Assembly (NCBI GenBank): GCA_965153355.1
Contig: OZ231126.1
Location: 90,272,001-90,336,000 of the forward strand
DNA: 64,000 bases
Source: Flaccisagitta enflata
Lineage: Eukaryota > Chaetognatha > Sagittoidea > Aphragmophora
Reading direction: 5' to 3'
A model generated the notes under the pieces. That model was not told where the DNA came from, did no database searches, and worked only from the letters and a program-made list of their open reading frames with translations. The position numbers and the translations under genes were made by a program. How positions within the stretch are numbered: the stretch's first letter is position 1; each line of letters begins with the position of its first letter. Below are positions 51,780-64,000 of this stretch, piece after piece.

Positions 51780-53190
51780 CTTGTAAGTTGTAAGCTGCTT
51801 TTTTGCCAACCGGCAACAGCTCTTGAGCATTGCCCACTTCGTCGTGTTTTCAAACAACAATCCATCCGATTACCGGTAGCGATACAAATTTCCAGTCGTT
51901 GTTTAATTCTTGCTTACAATTCTATGGCACGTCGGCAGAATCAGGGATTTTTTTCTCTCTTTTTTTTCATTCGCGCGGGAAAAGAAAAATCTGCCATGTT
52001 TAAAATAAAGATATATTATATAAATGTTCCAATTTCGTATACACATGTATTGTATGATGCTAATTCTTGATAAATTCACCAATGATACACTCCTACCCTC
52101 GATTTTGCCAACAATTCCAGAAAAAAAAACAAATTCCTAAAAAAAAAAACAATTACAGAGCTTGGATACATTATATCAAAACAACTGTGACTAATTCTCG
52201 TGAATGTTTATAAAAGAAGAAGGACAAAAAAAAAAGAAAACACTTTTTTGGGCTCGTGATTATTTGGAAGACAGAAATCGCACAGGCATTGTGATATAAA
52301 GATATATATATACGTGTGTATGATAATGTGTTTGGCCTACTTTTTATGGCTTAATCATTGCTTGACGCGAAAGGAAAGGAATATACTCACTTAAGCTAGA
52401 ACGCAAACAATATCGCATACGGGAGTGACACGAACACGCGCGCAAATGCATGTGCCTACACAAAAAAAAAGAACCGTAGTGAATTCTCAACGCGAAATGA
52501 TGCGCGACTTTTTGCGATAAAAGAAACAAAAACTAAAACAATGACAAAATTTTCATACATCAAATCAAATCAAAAACAATTTGTAAACTTTTAACAATAT
52601 CATCATTTTCTTTAGAAAAAAAAACCTTCTCGTCCACAAATAAAATTGCCTTTTAGCTTTGGTCATATTTTACGTATTCACGTACACACGGTTTTAAGAT
52701 AAGTTGAAAATAATACCGTGCCATTCAAAAATCACAAAAATACATTCTGTATCACGTATTCGGCATGGAACAATGTGTGTTAAGTTATGTGGCTATCGGA
52801 AACATACGGGTACAACTTACGCGCCTTTTTTTATGTTCATGAAAAAAAAAACACGTCAACATCAGAAACAATAACAATAAGTTTTACCTTTCACAATACA
52901 CTGCGAACCATAAAAAAGGTTACAGCTGTTCTCAAAGATATTTTTGGTGAAAAAAATGATTTATCAATATTTTTTTTGTGAGAAATGAAAAGAGTGTCGT
53001 CAAATGAGGCAAATGTCACAAATCCCATGAGTTTTCGTCAATTATTTTAGATTTTATGATAAAAAGAAAATAATGGTTCCGGGATCTGTGTCTGAACTGT
53101 AAATTCTTCAAAAAATATAAATAAGGGACCTTTTATATTTGATTTTTGTTGTTTGCACTGCAAGAAATCAATTGAAATCATAAATCATTT
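51780..53190. other. No gene recognised
   Basis: AT-rich with many short A-runs. Frames under 70 codons only. Confidence 0.5.
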
Positions 53191-53840
53191 GAAAGATATT
53201 TAAAAGAGCTTTAATTTGCCGCCAATCTCGCATTACTAGCTCCATTTGTTCAGACGCAGTAAAGAAAAGACTGAAGAGTATTCATTTTCAAGTTTGAAAA
53301 GGTGCATCACCAAAATATACCCATTTAACTTCAAACCAATGTCATTTCCAAACGAGTAAAGCTAGGAGGCTGGGATTGGTCTAGAATGAAAGATCTTTCG
53401 AAGATCTTTCAAAGGGTCACTGATTTTGTTTACTTTTCTTTATTCAAACATGGATATTTTAAGAGGAAAAAAAGATCAATAATTTTTTGAATTTAAGTGA
53501 TGAAAAAATTCTTTCTTTTGTCATTCATAAAAGGTTCAAATCAAGTAAAAACTTATCAAAATCAATGACATTGAGAAAGCCCTTCAAAAAATCTGTCATT
53601 TGAGCCGTTTCTGGAGTTACTAGCTTGATTGGTTTACAAATTACAATAGTTTTTGTAAAATTTGTCCTTTAAAAACTTTGATAGAAAATCTGTTGTTTTC
53701 CCACGTATGTTTTGATACATTTGTCTTCATTTTAACATAAAATCCAAACTAATTGATCAAATTTGATGGGACTGCTTGCAAATTATTTATTTTTTGAAGC
53801 TCTTTAAAATGGTCATGAATAACAATAAGATTAGTTGAAT
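53190..53840 (+). repeat. Old AT-rich dispersed repeat family C, one or two copies
   Basis: Contains TCATTTCCAAACGAGTAAAG and GATTGGTCTAGAATGAAAGA, with a related piece near 53790. Confidence 0.4.
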
Positions 53841-54518
53841 CTAAACAATGTAAAACTAAACTGAAAGTTGTAACTTTTTTAATGAGTCGCACTGTATATC
53901 GCTTTTCTTGTGGAACATGCAACTGAATATATCCTCGTTTGGCCAAAGTGAAAAAGATCAAGATACTGTATTTTAAAACAAAGGTGTAAAATTCTCTTCT
54001 TTTGTTGCTCTTTGGCTTTTGAATTTCTGAAGCGACATAAGATTAGATTGAACTTTTCTTTCATTGTTTTAACATTTTTTTCAATCATCCCAAATCATTA
54101 AAGTATCGTCATCTTTATCACTTCCCTCGACTGAGTTCATCTTAATGATTTGAAACGAACGTCGAGTAATGCCCAGAAAATAAAGCTTGGTCCTAATAAC
54201 AAAGTGAACAAAACAAAGAAACAAAAACAAAAGTGAATTGTAATGATAAACTTGAACTCTTTGGCATCTCGGGAATGCGAATATTGATTATCATTGTATT
54301 CAAAACGCTTCGAATGTTCAACAGTCACGCACACGAGTAAGTTGCACGGTGAAACCCTCTGTTTGTTTATCACAAACCAAACTCTTTATATAACTCGTCA
54401 TCATCGTTAACTAAAATCTCGTAGACTACGACATTAACCAATATATCCAAGATGATCCTCGTCCGCGTCCTCGTCTGAATCTTTAAAGCAATAGCAAAAA
54501 TTACGTGAAGGAAACCGC

Positions 54519-54820
<302 letters not shown>

Positions 54821-54939
54821 TTGTTACATCGCTTCTGCACTTCCGCAGTTTTTAATGGATTGTAAACACAAAATGGCAAGGAAAGCGAAGGGCCAATTCC
54901 CAGCCAACGTATCTGTAAGTCACTTTCTTTACCTTGTTG

Positions 54940-55298
<359 letters not shown>

Positions 55299-55951
55299 GC
55301 GCGTCCCCGTTTGTACCTGAACATGTCAAATTGGAAAGGGAGAGACAGAGATGCAAAGAGAGATAGAGAGAGAATGAGATAGATAGCAAATAAGATCAGC
55401 GGACTCTCTTTCCATCAAAGTTGATTCCTACAACATCCTGTTGACACTTGCCCTATCATTCTCTTGTTATCTTTTTTATACCGTTGGTTCACCTTTCGGT
55501 CATCGAACCAATTAGGATCATTTCATTCTCAGTGTGTTGCTGCTCCTGCTTCGTCTCGATGTTGTGCTGACCAGGTCAAGTGCAACGTTGTTGTAATTGA
55601 GGATCGCCAATGGTTGGCTATACTTCCACCGAGCGAAATGCATCCGCAAAATTTAACGATCCTTTTCAGAATTATTTTTATTATCTAGAAAACAAAACTT
55701 GTGTGGAGCAATGATAGACAATTTTCAACCAATTTGTAATTGCTTAGGATAGGTTTAAAAAAACAAATGCATAATTCACACATTAGACGGGGAAAGGCAT
55801 CGCAGATTTTGCAATAATCATGATCCATTGCATTACCATGCAACTCCAGGTACATCTTTGAATTGTAAGTGCCTCTTTAAACCATATTTATCATAAAGTT
55901 TCCTGTTTCCACAAAACACTACTACTTCTGCCCATTTTCCACCTTTTCAAG

Positions 55952-56253
<302 letters not shown>

Positions 56254-56521
56254 GTTTGGTCCTGACTCTGGGTTCATCATTTGACCCCCACTTCCGGCGT
56301 TTTCCACGCATGGCATCCAACCAAATCCAGCTTCATCCTCCATTTTCAAATTTTGGGGCGGAGAGAAACCAAAATGTTCCACAAAACATCGCCCACGCCT
56401 TGTCCCATCCTAAAGTCTGCCCAACCTAACTCTTTGCTTTGATCCATCAACCTGTCTGTCCATCTATATAACTATTCAGAGATAACTAAAATTGCGCAAC
56501 AAGCATCCATCCACTGCGCAA

Positions 56522-57191
56522 GAGCTAGTCACTGAATCACGAACTTTGAGCTGGAAATGAGGCCAGTAGGGCCCCATTACACTGAAGCACGACTTCGTGC
56601 TTCAGTGGAATTGACTCTTGACCTCTTTTCATATAGCAATGAAACAAAAAGTCAATCCAGTTTTTCTTTGATTGGTCACAACAATTCATTTCAGTGCAAT
56701 TAATTTTTTTCTTATTTCTCTCATTTAAATAAGAATAGTTTTCCTTTTTGTCATAGATTGTCTTTGAAAAAATTCTCCTAATTTTTTTTTCTTTTTTAAG
56801 ATTTTGTTTTCATACAAAAAATTTTTTCCTATCACATGAATGTATGTTTTTATAAAAAAAAAGAATTTTCCCACTTAAAGTATTTACTGCGATGAAAACT
56901 TGATAGATGTAAAACTATATTTTACTCTTGATATTGATATTCTTTTTATTTATTAAGATGAAGAGAAAAGGTAAGAGGTAAAATGAAAGGAGATGATTTC
57001 TTCAGATAAAAGCAAATGAAGAATACTTTGACTATCTATGCTAAAATGAAAAAAATCAGTAATTACCAATTCCATTGAAGCTCAAATTGCAGAGAGCACT
57101 AGTTAGTCTTCATTCCACTGAAGCACGACGTCGTGCTTCAGTGGAAAGGGTTTTAACTTAGGCACAATTTTCGTGATTGAATGGTTGCCTG
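56522..57191. mobile_element. Palindrome-rich MITE, copy 2
   Basis: Same family as 2125-2849: CACTGAATCACGAAC at one end, CGTGATTGAATGG at the other, and subterminal hairpins GAAGCACGACTTCGTGCTTC. It is flanked by the 8 bp direct repeat CTGCGCAA (56514-56521, 57192-57199). Confidence 0.72.
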
Positions 57192-57419
57192 CTGCGCAAT
57201 GGTGTTAACACTTGACAGCGGTATCAACCAATAATCAATGCTTTTAATTCTGGGATTTATTTTTTTTTTCTCTTCTTATTTCCACCAGAGAGAAAATGAC
57301 CCTCTTCATTCTGTTTTCTTTTTCTTCTTTTTTTCCACTGTTTTTTTTTTTTTTTTTTTTTTTCCAGTATTTTACGGGGAATTTCCGGATCCAATCATGA
57401 GAAATCTTATCTCGGTCAT

Positions 57420-57523
<104 letters not shown>

Positions 57524-57779
57524 TTTTCTGTCTCTTTCTGCCTCTACCACTGTTTTTTCTATTGTCAATCTTTTTTATTAAAATTTTCCCCTTTGTACTT
57601 TTGTACTTCCTACTGTCATTGTGGCATTCTTCTTTTTGTCCTAAAGTTCTATTCCCTTCTATCATTTTTTTTTTCCTTCACATTTTGGCAGTCTTAGTTG
57701 GTTAAGCTTTGATTAATCATGGCTCTCTCCCTCTCTCAGTCCATCTCTATTTTTTCTGTCAGTCTGTCTGTCACTCTGT

Positions 57780-57806
57780 ATCTGTCTCTGTCTCTATCTC
57801 CGTCTC

Positions 57807-57902
<96 letters not shown>

Positions 57903-58019
57903 CCTGCTCAACCGGCGCTGCCGATTCCCACTCGCCCCGGATTCTTTGATCCCAAGGGGTCAATAAGTCTCCGTTGTTTCCTCCAATTCCCCTTTGACTT
58001 TTCAAATTACTTCTTCAAA

Positions 58020-58112
<93 letters not shown>
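57780..58112 (+). repeat. Two (TC)n runs
   Basis: 57818-57897 and 58022-58112. Confidence 0.95.
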
Positions 58113-58114
<2 letters not shown>

Positions 58115-58530
58115 GCAAAGTCGACGAAACACACACAAAAATAAACCTCTCAATTTATCAATCTTTCTTTTTTTTTAAAGTGCGTACATGCATCTCTCAA
58201 AGTTGAAACCTTTCTTTGTCGGTCTTTTGGTACATCCACAACAAAATGCCTTTGGAAGTTGTTTTTGCATCATAGTCCATGTTTAACTGCAATCTATAAG
58301 GGTTTAGCATGTAACCAATCTTTTCTTTTCTTTATATTTTCATTTTTTTTTATTTTTCTGTGTGTATTTCTTCATCCATTTTACCAACAAAAGGAAATTG
58401 AAATAAAAAACACAAAAATGTCAAATTCAAAATTCTTAACTGCCAATAAATCGCCTCACGCCCGCTTTTTTTTCAATAGAGGTTCCGGTCTATGTACTCT
58501 GTCTCACTATTTCTTATTCTTTCCCTTCCT

Positions 58531-59025
58531 TTTTGGGCAGCGGCCCCAAAGGGGACAAAGTCCTGTGGAACACAGGGGACTTTTGTTTGTTTGTTTGTCC
58601 GTTTGTCCCCCCCAAGCCCTCTCAGGCCTGAAATCTGCCCTCTCAGGCCTAAAATCTGCCTTCTCAGGCCTGAAATCTGCCCTCTTAGGCCTTGAATCTG
58701 CCCTCTCAGGCCTGAAATTTGCCCTTTCAGGCCTGAAACCTGTCCTCTCAGGCCTTGAATCTGCCCTCTCAGGCCTGAAATCTGCCCTCTCAGATTCAAG
58801 GCCTGAGGGGCAGGTTTCAGGCCTGAGAGGGCAGATTTCAGGCCTGAGAGGGTCGGGGGGGGCGGACGGACGGACAGATGGATGGACGAATGAACAAAAG
58901 TCCCCTGTGTTCTACAGGACTTCGTCCCCTTCGGGGCCGCTGCCCTGCCTCTCATTCCGATTTACAACCATGCGAAGCAGGGCAACGGATATCGCTGACC
59001 ACGTATTGCCCTTGGGCGACCTGTT
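58531..59025 (+). mobile_element. Foldback-like element B7, inverted arms
   Basis: GGGCAGCGGCCCCAAAGGGG, hairpin CCTGTGGAACACAGG, and nine 21 bp repeats (CCTCTCAGGCCTGAAATCTG type). At about 58797 the repeat flips orientation, then comes the inverted end (58890-58945) and the 3' module ending TTGCCCTTGGGCGACCTGTT. Confidence 0.78.
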
Positions 59026-59151
59026 GCTGTTTATTCCCTTACCACCCAAGCTCCACTTCATTCCAATATCCCTAATTACTATGCTCCACTTTATCTCCCA
59101 CTCCCCATCCCTCAACCACCATCATATTCCTCTTTCCTCCAACCCCCTTCC

Positions 59152-59484
59152 TCTGCTTTTTGGGCAGCGGTCCGCCAGGGTACGGCAAAGTGCCCGAGCA
59201 CGCGAGCATTGCTTGTAGGCAGCAAGGTATTTTTGTAGGCAGGAGAGAAAAACATATGAAGAGTTTATTATGGAAATATGAAAAAAAAAAAGATTTTTTA
59301 ATCTGAACATCAAAATTTTGTTTTTCTGAGTTTCCAATTGGTTGGATTTGAGAGAGATTTGATAAGAATTTGTAATTCTGAACCTAGAATGTATTAAAAA
59401 CATGTAAAAATTATTCAATTCTATAGTAGGCAGGAAGCCACTGAAAAATCTTGTTTGTAGGCAGCCAAAAATTTTGCTGGACTC
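59152..59484 (+). mobile_element. Foldback-like 5' end fragment and GTAGGCAG repeats
   Basis: A TTTTTGGGCAGCGGTCC start followed by scattered TTGTAGGCAG direct repeats (59213, 59236, 59425, 59455). No right end of the usual type. Confidence 0.35.
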
Positions 59485-60177
59485 TGACGGCCCCGAAGGG
59501 GCCAATGACCTATGCTTTCACTTATACGTATAGGGGAAATTTCTCCTTCTCCTTCTTCTTTTCCTCCTTCTCCTCCGTCCACCCCCTTCAAAGCTCATAT
59601 CCTAGCCTTGAAGCTCAAATTCCAGCCTTGAGGCCCAAGTCCTAGTCTAGAGGACCTAATTCTAGGCTAAATTCCCAAATCCTAGCCTTGAGGCTCAAAT
59701 CCCAACCTCAAGGCTCAAATTCCAGCCTTGAGGCTCAAATCCCAGCTTGAGGCTCACATTTCAGCCTCAATGCTCAAATCCCAGCCTATGGCATCAAATC
59801 CCAGCCTCAAGCCTCGAATTCCAGCCTCAAGGCTCAAATCCCAGCATCTTGGCTTAAATCCTAGCATCTTGGCTCAAATCACAGTCTCAAGGCTCAAATC
59901 ACAGCCTCGAGGCTCAAATCACAACTTCGAGGCTCAAATCACCGCCTCGAGGCTCAAATCATCGCCTTGAGGCTCAAATCACTGCTTTGAGGCTCAAATT
60001 ACGGCCTCATGGCTCAAATCTCATTATTGATGCTAAAATTCAAGCCTAGAGCTTCAAAACTTACTAAGCAATGGTCATCAGCCCCTTTGGGGCCGCTGCC
60101 CCTCTTACCATCACACACCCACATTTACTCACATAGGGGCAATAGGTATTGCTGACCATCTAACGCTTTTGCGGCTA
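59485..60177 (+). mobile_element. Foldback-like element B8
   Basis: GACGGCCCCGAAGGGGCC, stem CCTAT...ATAGG, about 20 units of a 20 bp repeat (CAGCCTTGAGGCTCAAATCC), GCCCCTTTGGGGCCGCTGCCCC at the right, and a 3' module with GGTATTGCTGACCA. A HINE follows immediately. Confidence 0.7.
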
Positions 60178-60178
60178 T

Positions 60179-60445
60179 CAGGTGCGCCATAGCACCTCTA
60201 TAAGAGGCTCTGTCTGTTGGATGGTTGGTCAGTCTATAACGCTTAAGTGAAAAATCGCAATAAATGGTTGAAGTCACATGAGAGCTCATCTTCTTCATCA
60301 TTCATGTTACTTGTTATTTTATTGATAATCGTAAATATCTATGGTTAGGTCGGTAGAGCTTGGGATAGGTCTGATTGAGCTCAGGATAGGTCTAAGAATA
60401 GATAAGACCAGGGTCACCGTCTTGACCCATGTATCCGGCCTTGTT
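60179..60445 (+). mobile_element. HINE copy (GGTGC subfamily)
   Basis: AGGTGCGCCATAGCACCT, CTATAAGAGGC, GTCTGTTGG, and the end CATGTATCCGGCCTTGTT. Confidence 0.65.
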
Positions 60446-60690
60446 CCCCCCTTCCCTGCCCATACTTGATTTGCCACTTATGCTAACTTATGCCCACTGC
60501 CAGTCCACCGCGTAATATCCCAATTACTCTCTTCTTTCCCAATCTTCATTCCCCAACTCCCTTATACCCCAAACACCAGTCCACCTCTCTTCATCACCTC
60601 ATCCACCAACCTCAATTTCCCTTTTACTTCTTCTTCATCCTCCATCACCCATCCCTCTTTCTGTCGACATCTTGTCCTACGCAACTTCCG

Positions 60691-60692
<2 letters not shown>

Positions 60693-60765
<73 letters not shown>
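60693..60765 (+). repeat. (TC)n
   Basis: Microsatellite. Confidence 0.95.
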
Positions 60766-60767
<2 letters not shown>

Positions 60768-60953
60768 CTAACCTAAGCGAGATCTTGAATGAAATATGAA
60801 ATAGTAATTGTACTCGCATTGGCGGACGGAATCGGTCTAAGGTCACGGCGAAGGTCGAGGAGAAAGCAAAGGTCGTAGGCGAAGGTGACCTTGTCTGCTT
60901 AGCATCGCAATTTGCCCAACAATTGGAACAAAAAAATAAAAAGAGGAGGATAT

Positions 60954-61089
<136 letters not shown>

Positions 61090-61370
61090 CAAAGAGAGAC
61101 TAAGATTATGGATCAGAAGCTATGTCAAGAAATGCAACAAGACCAACCAGGGGGGGGTAAGGGGTTGGCAAATTAGAGAGACCAAAACATAATCCTGACA
61201 AGGTCATGCAGAAAAGACACTGAAAGACAAGGCTGACAGACGCCTAAGAACCTGGGGCACGTGGGATTGTTGTAAATTGCAGGGATATTCAGAGACTAGA
61301 AAACAGTAAACCTTGGCCGCAATTGTAATAATCAATCAATATAGTGTATAATCAAAAATGATATGTCGTA

Positions 61371-61480
61371 CATATGAAAGTTGGACAACATTACTACTCA
61401 ACAATATCCAAAATAAGGACAAGAGCCTTTGGAGCTCTTACTGGTGTTCAATCCGGACCCATCACAACTATCCAGATCTT
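61371..61480 (+). repeat. Dispersed repeat family D, copy 2
   Basis: See 8487-8640. Flanking sequence differs. Confidence 0.55.
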
Positions 61481-61499
61481 ACGGATGCATGAAAAAGAT

Positions 61500-62070
61500 T
61501 TAAGATTGTAGGAGTAATTATCACCACCAAAAGTGCAAAACTTTTCTTTTTTATTCCTTTTTTTATGAATTGGGTATGACAAAATATACAATAGTTTCCT
61601 TTAAGGATATAGTGGCAACATTGATCGGAAAGTTAGTCTTTGTAATCCTAATTAAAATATAAAACAAAACATAAAATGGTAATTCCTGACAGTGAAGTGC
61701 AAAGTAGATCAGGATAGGAAAGAGGATCGAGGAAGTGGAGTGGCTTTATTTTTCCAGTTGATCAACTTGTTTCCTTCATTTATTCATTTATTCGTCCGGC
61801 GGAAGTTTGCTCAATATACGAGAAAGAGAAATTGACGTAAGATCCAAAGATGAAAAGTCGGAAAACTTTTGTCATACTTCCGACCATGGGTATATTGTTG
61901 TGTTACTATCTGTTCATGGTTTTAGTTTTTTTTACTGCTTGCCTGGCAAGAGATTCAAAATATAAAAGCCCCAGACATGCAATTACAGGCCACCTGATTG
62001 TCACGGTCTGTACCTTTGCTTCATATTGTGATGCTGCCATTGCTCAGGTAACTTTACTAATAATTATAAA
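61500..62070. other. No gene established
   Basis: A short plus-strand frame at 61850-62074 has a hydrophobic stretch (ILLCYYLFMVLVFFTACLA) resembling a signal or membrane segment. It ends in HINE remnants and is too short to call. Confidence 0.35.
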
Positions 62071-62071
62071 A

Positions 62072-62245
62072 TAACGACCAGATATACAGCTACAGTATCC
62101 CAGTTGCGTGCAAGGGGGCAGGGGGCAGTCACAAGGAAGATCAGCAGTACAGGGCAATGGGGCAGTGATGCCAAAACGCTCATGAACGCGGAAAAAATTA
62201 GCTGGCGAAAGGTGGACGGAACAACCAAGACAGGTGTAGAGCAGT
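62072..62245 (-). mobile_element. Degenerate HINE copy
   Basis: GACCAGATATACAGCTACAG, AGTTGCGTGCAAGGGGGCAG and a GGTGTAGAG remnant resemble HINE ends but are diverged. Confidence 0.4.
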
Positions 62246-62568
62246 GCATCATTCAACTAAAGAGAGCTCTACAGATCATTATTTGTACATTGTATGGAAC
62301 TTGTCTCAATGTAGATCTTTCAAGACACTGAGCAGCTGCAATACTGCAAATTTAGAACTAGCAAAATGTGTGCTATGACAACAATCGTTTTACCTATAGG
62401 CTAGTAGGCCTACTTGGAAGGTGTGTTGATTTTTTAAAGCTATGTATATTCTTGTCAGTGAGACCGACCTTTTCCGACCGACAGATTCGACAAGGAGACC
62501 GACCTTTTGGACCGACAGCCACTGAAGATGGCCAGAAATGACCGATGATGACCCCCATAGTTGACCCT

Positions 62569-62571
<3 letters not shown>

Positions 62572-62610
<39 letters not shown>
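62572..62610 (+). repeat. (GA)n
   Basis: Microsatellite. Confidence 0.9.
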
Positions 62611-62612
<2 letters not shown>

Positions 62613-62776
62613 CTAAAAAAGTATTTAAAAAAAAAATGATCTAAAGTTGACTTTGATTGATCCTCGTATTAAGTTTCGTCCGTTCTTTTGTATACTAAGT
62701 CCCCTCTTCTATTTTTTTTTTCATCAGAAGTGATCTTTCGTTGCAAAACGGGTGAGGTTCGTCTTACGAGCATGTT

Positions 62777-62778
<2 letters not shown>

Positions 62779-62862
<84 letters not shown>
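62779..62862 (+). repeat. (TC)n
   Basis: Microsatellite. Confidence 0.95.
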
Positions 62863-62875
<13 letters not shown>

Positions 62876-63699
62876 CATGAGCGTAGAGAGATGGGTTTTT
62901 CTCTCCTCTGATTTCAGACCAACGGGGTTGCGGAAATCCAGTTTGCACTGACAACACAAGACGAGAAAAAAAAGCATTTGATAAAAAGCCAGTTAATAGG
63001 TATGAAAGCGTGGTGCAATTTGTGTAACACTGAAAGAGTTTTCATGTTCCCATTCTCCCACCGCGACCTATCATGAGAGCATGTTCCCGCACTTTTGTTG
63101 CATTTCATCACACAGAAACAATTTCAGTGGCGTAGCCGCGCAATGAAGGACCCTAACATCACGGTACACAGATGATTCAAATATCCGCCTGTCCGTTGGT
63201 CCATTTATACTTTGGTTCGCCTGTCCGTTGGTCCCTTGCTTCATTGGCCTCACTCCTTCATACGTCCGTTGGTCCGCCCATCCGTTGCATTGGTCAGTCT
63301 TTCCGTGGGTTTATTCAGTATCCACCCATCACTTTTTTTTCTTTTAATCATATTCATCAATGTTTCGGCCAATTTTGGATCGTCTCTTCTTTTTTTCCCG
63401 GTCTATCATCAAACCGCAAACGAGGCATTTAGTACTTCCGGCCACGAAAAGTTTTTTTTCTTCTTTTCCTTCTACGATTTTCTCAGACCTCCCTCTAAAG
63501 ATATGTGCGAGAATGCGCAACCCATAAACACACGTTACGTCACACCCACCATCATGGATGTGGGGGGGGGGGCAAAATTCTTTGAGCCTCAAGCTTCCAT
63601 TATAAAATCCGATGGGTAATGTAAGTTTCACATACAGTTCTGTTACCTCTGTTCCGCCAAAGAAATTGCAAGCTTAGATTCCTGTAATGTCACTTCATC

Positions 63700-63945
63700 T
63701 ATCATAACCACCTTCACTTATCCACTCCTTCCATCCACCCTCTTTTTGGGCATCGGCCCTCTGACGGCCCTTTTCCTGCACCCATGCCCATCATAACCAC
63801 CTCCAACCCTTCACTTATCCACTCCTTCCATCCACCCTGTTTTTGGGCATCGGCCCTCTAACGGCCCTTTTCCTGCACCCATGCCCATCATAACCACCTC
63901 CAACCCTTCACTTATCCCCTCCCTCCATCCACCCTCTTTTTTTGA
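63700..63945 (+). repeat. About 98 bp tandem repeat with foldback-like GGGCATCGGCCC motif
   Basis: Two and a half units, each with CCATCCACCCTCTTTTTGGG, CGGCCCTCTGACGG and TTTCCTGCACCCATGCCC. Confidence 0.75.
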
Positions 63946-64000
63946 AATGTGGTTGCCAAAAGGCGCCAGATTTTCACCTCACTCCCTCCCACGATTTCCG

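Noticed and set aside
57055-57191. Hairpin at 57118-57146 as an RNA gene or terminator
   Set aside because: It is one of the subterminal palindromes of the MITE also present at 2125-2849.
61440-61465. B-box-like GGTGTTCAATCCGGACC suggesting a tRNA-derived SINE
   Set aside because: No A box at the right distance, and the second copy (about 8589) lacks the B-box consensus.

Overview
This is a eukaryotic, almost certainly invertebrate-animal or close holozoan, nuclear window. It is dominated by simple-sequence DNA and nested transposable elements. The evidence for a eukaryote is spliceosomal GT...AG introns with pyrimidine-rich acceptors, very long (TC)n, (GT)n, (TTG)n, (TTTC)n and (GAAT)n arrays, non-LTR retrotransposon remnants and several families of non-autonomous DNA elements. 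I cannot name the species. Most long open frames here are reading frames through microsatellites (Leu-Ser, Arg-Glu, Cys-Val, poly-Asn, poly-His) and are not genes.

The most important locus is on the minus strand at 28269..21664. Four exons (28269-28109, 27510-26342, 24068-23632, 22275-21664) have mutually compatible splice phases (2, 1, 0). Together they give an uninterrupted 792-codon reading frame for a RAG1/Transib-like DDE transposase. All three putative catalytic acids (D337, D464, E674) and the RAG1-type zinc ligands (C479, C482, H648, H653) are present. A 2A-like NPGP motif is created across the first splice junction, and the C-terminus is a highly acidic tail. The three introns are filled with other mobile elements. 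On the same strand just upstream lie two exon-like segments of a possible membrane protein (29219-28849). A second possible minus-strand gene of unknown function lies downstream (21318-19657).

The rest is a mosaic of repeat families. (1) About 20 copies of a Helentron/DINE-like element (here 'HINE') have subterminal hairpins whose stems change in a compensating way between subfamilies, and a tandem-repeat core. (2) About 8 copies of a foldback-like element have hairpin ends and a core of 20-21 bp repeats. (3) Two 5'-truncated LINE 3' ends are embedded in (TC)n tracts. (4) There is a hAT-type element with an 8 bp target duplication, two copies of a palindrome-rich MITE with 8-9 bp duplications, a nested 514 bp TIR element with a 9 bp duplication, and a 1.67 kb hairpin-ended element with a 10 bp duplication. 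(5) Several older dispersed families are also present.

Layout: 1-4 kb microsatellites and MITEs; 4-6.5 kb a hAT element carrying a HINE with a 1.5 kb minisatellite; 6.5-18.7 kb microsatellites, foldback/HINE copies and LINE copy 1; 18.7-21.3 kb a GC-richer unique region with a possible gene; 21.3-29.2 kb the RAG1-like locus; 29.4-30.2 kb plus-strand coding-like sequence; 30-38.8 kb large (TC)n/(GT)n arrays and LINE copy 2; 38.8-64 kb old repeats, HINE/foldback copies and microsatellites without a recognisable gene.
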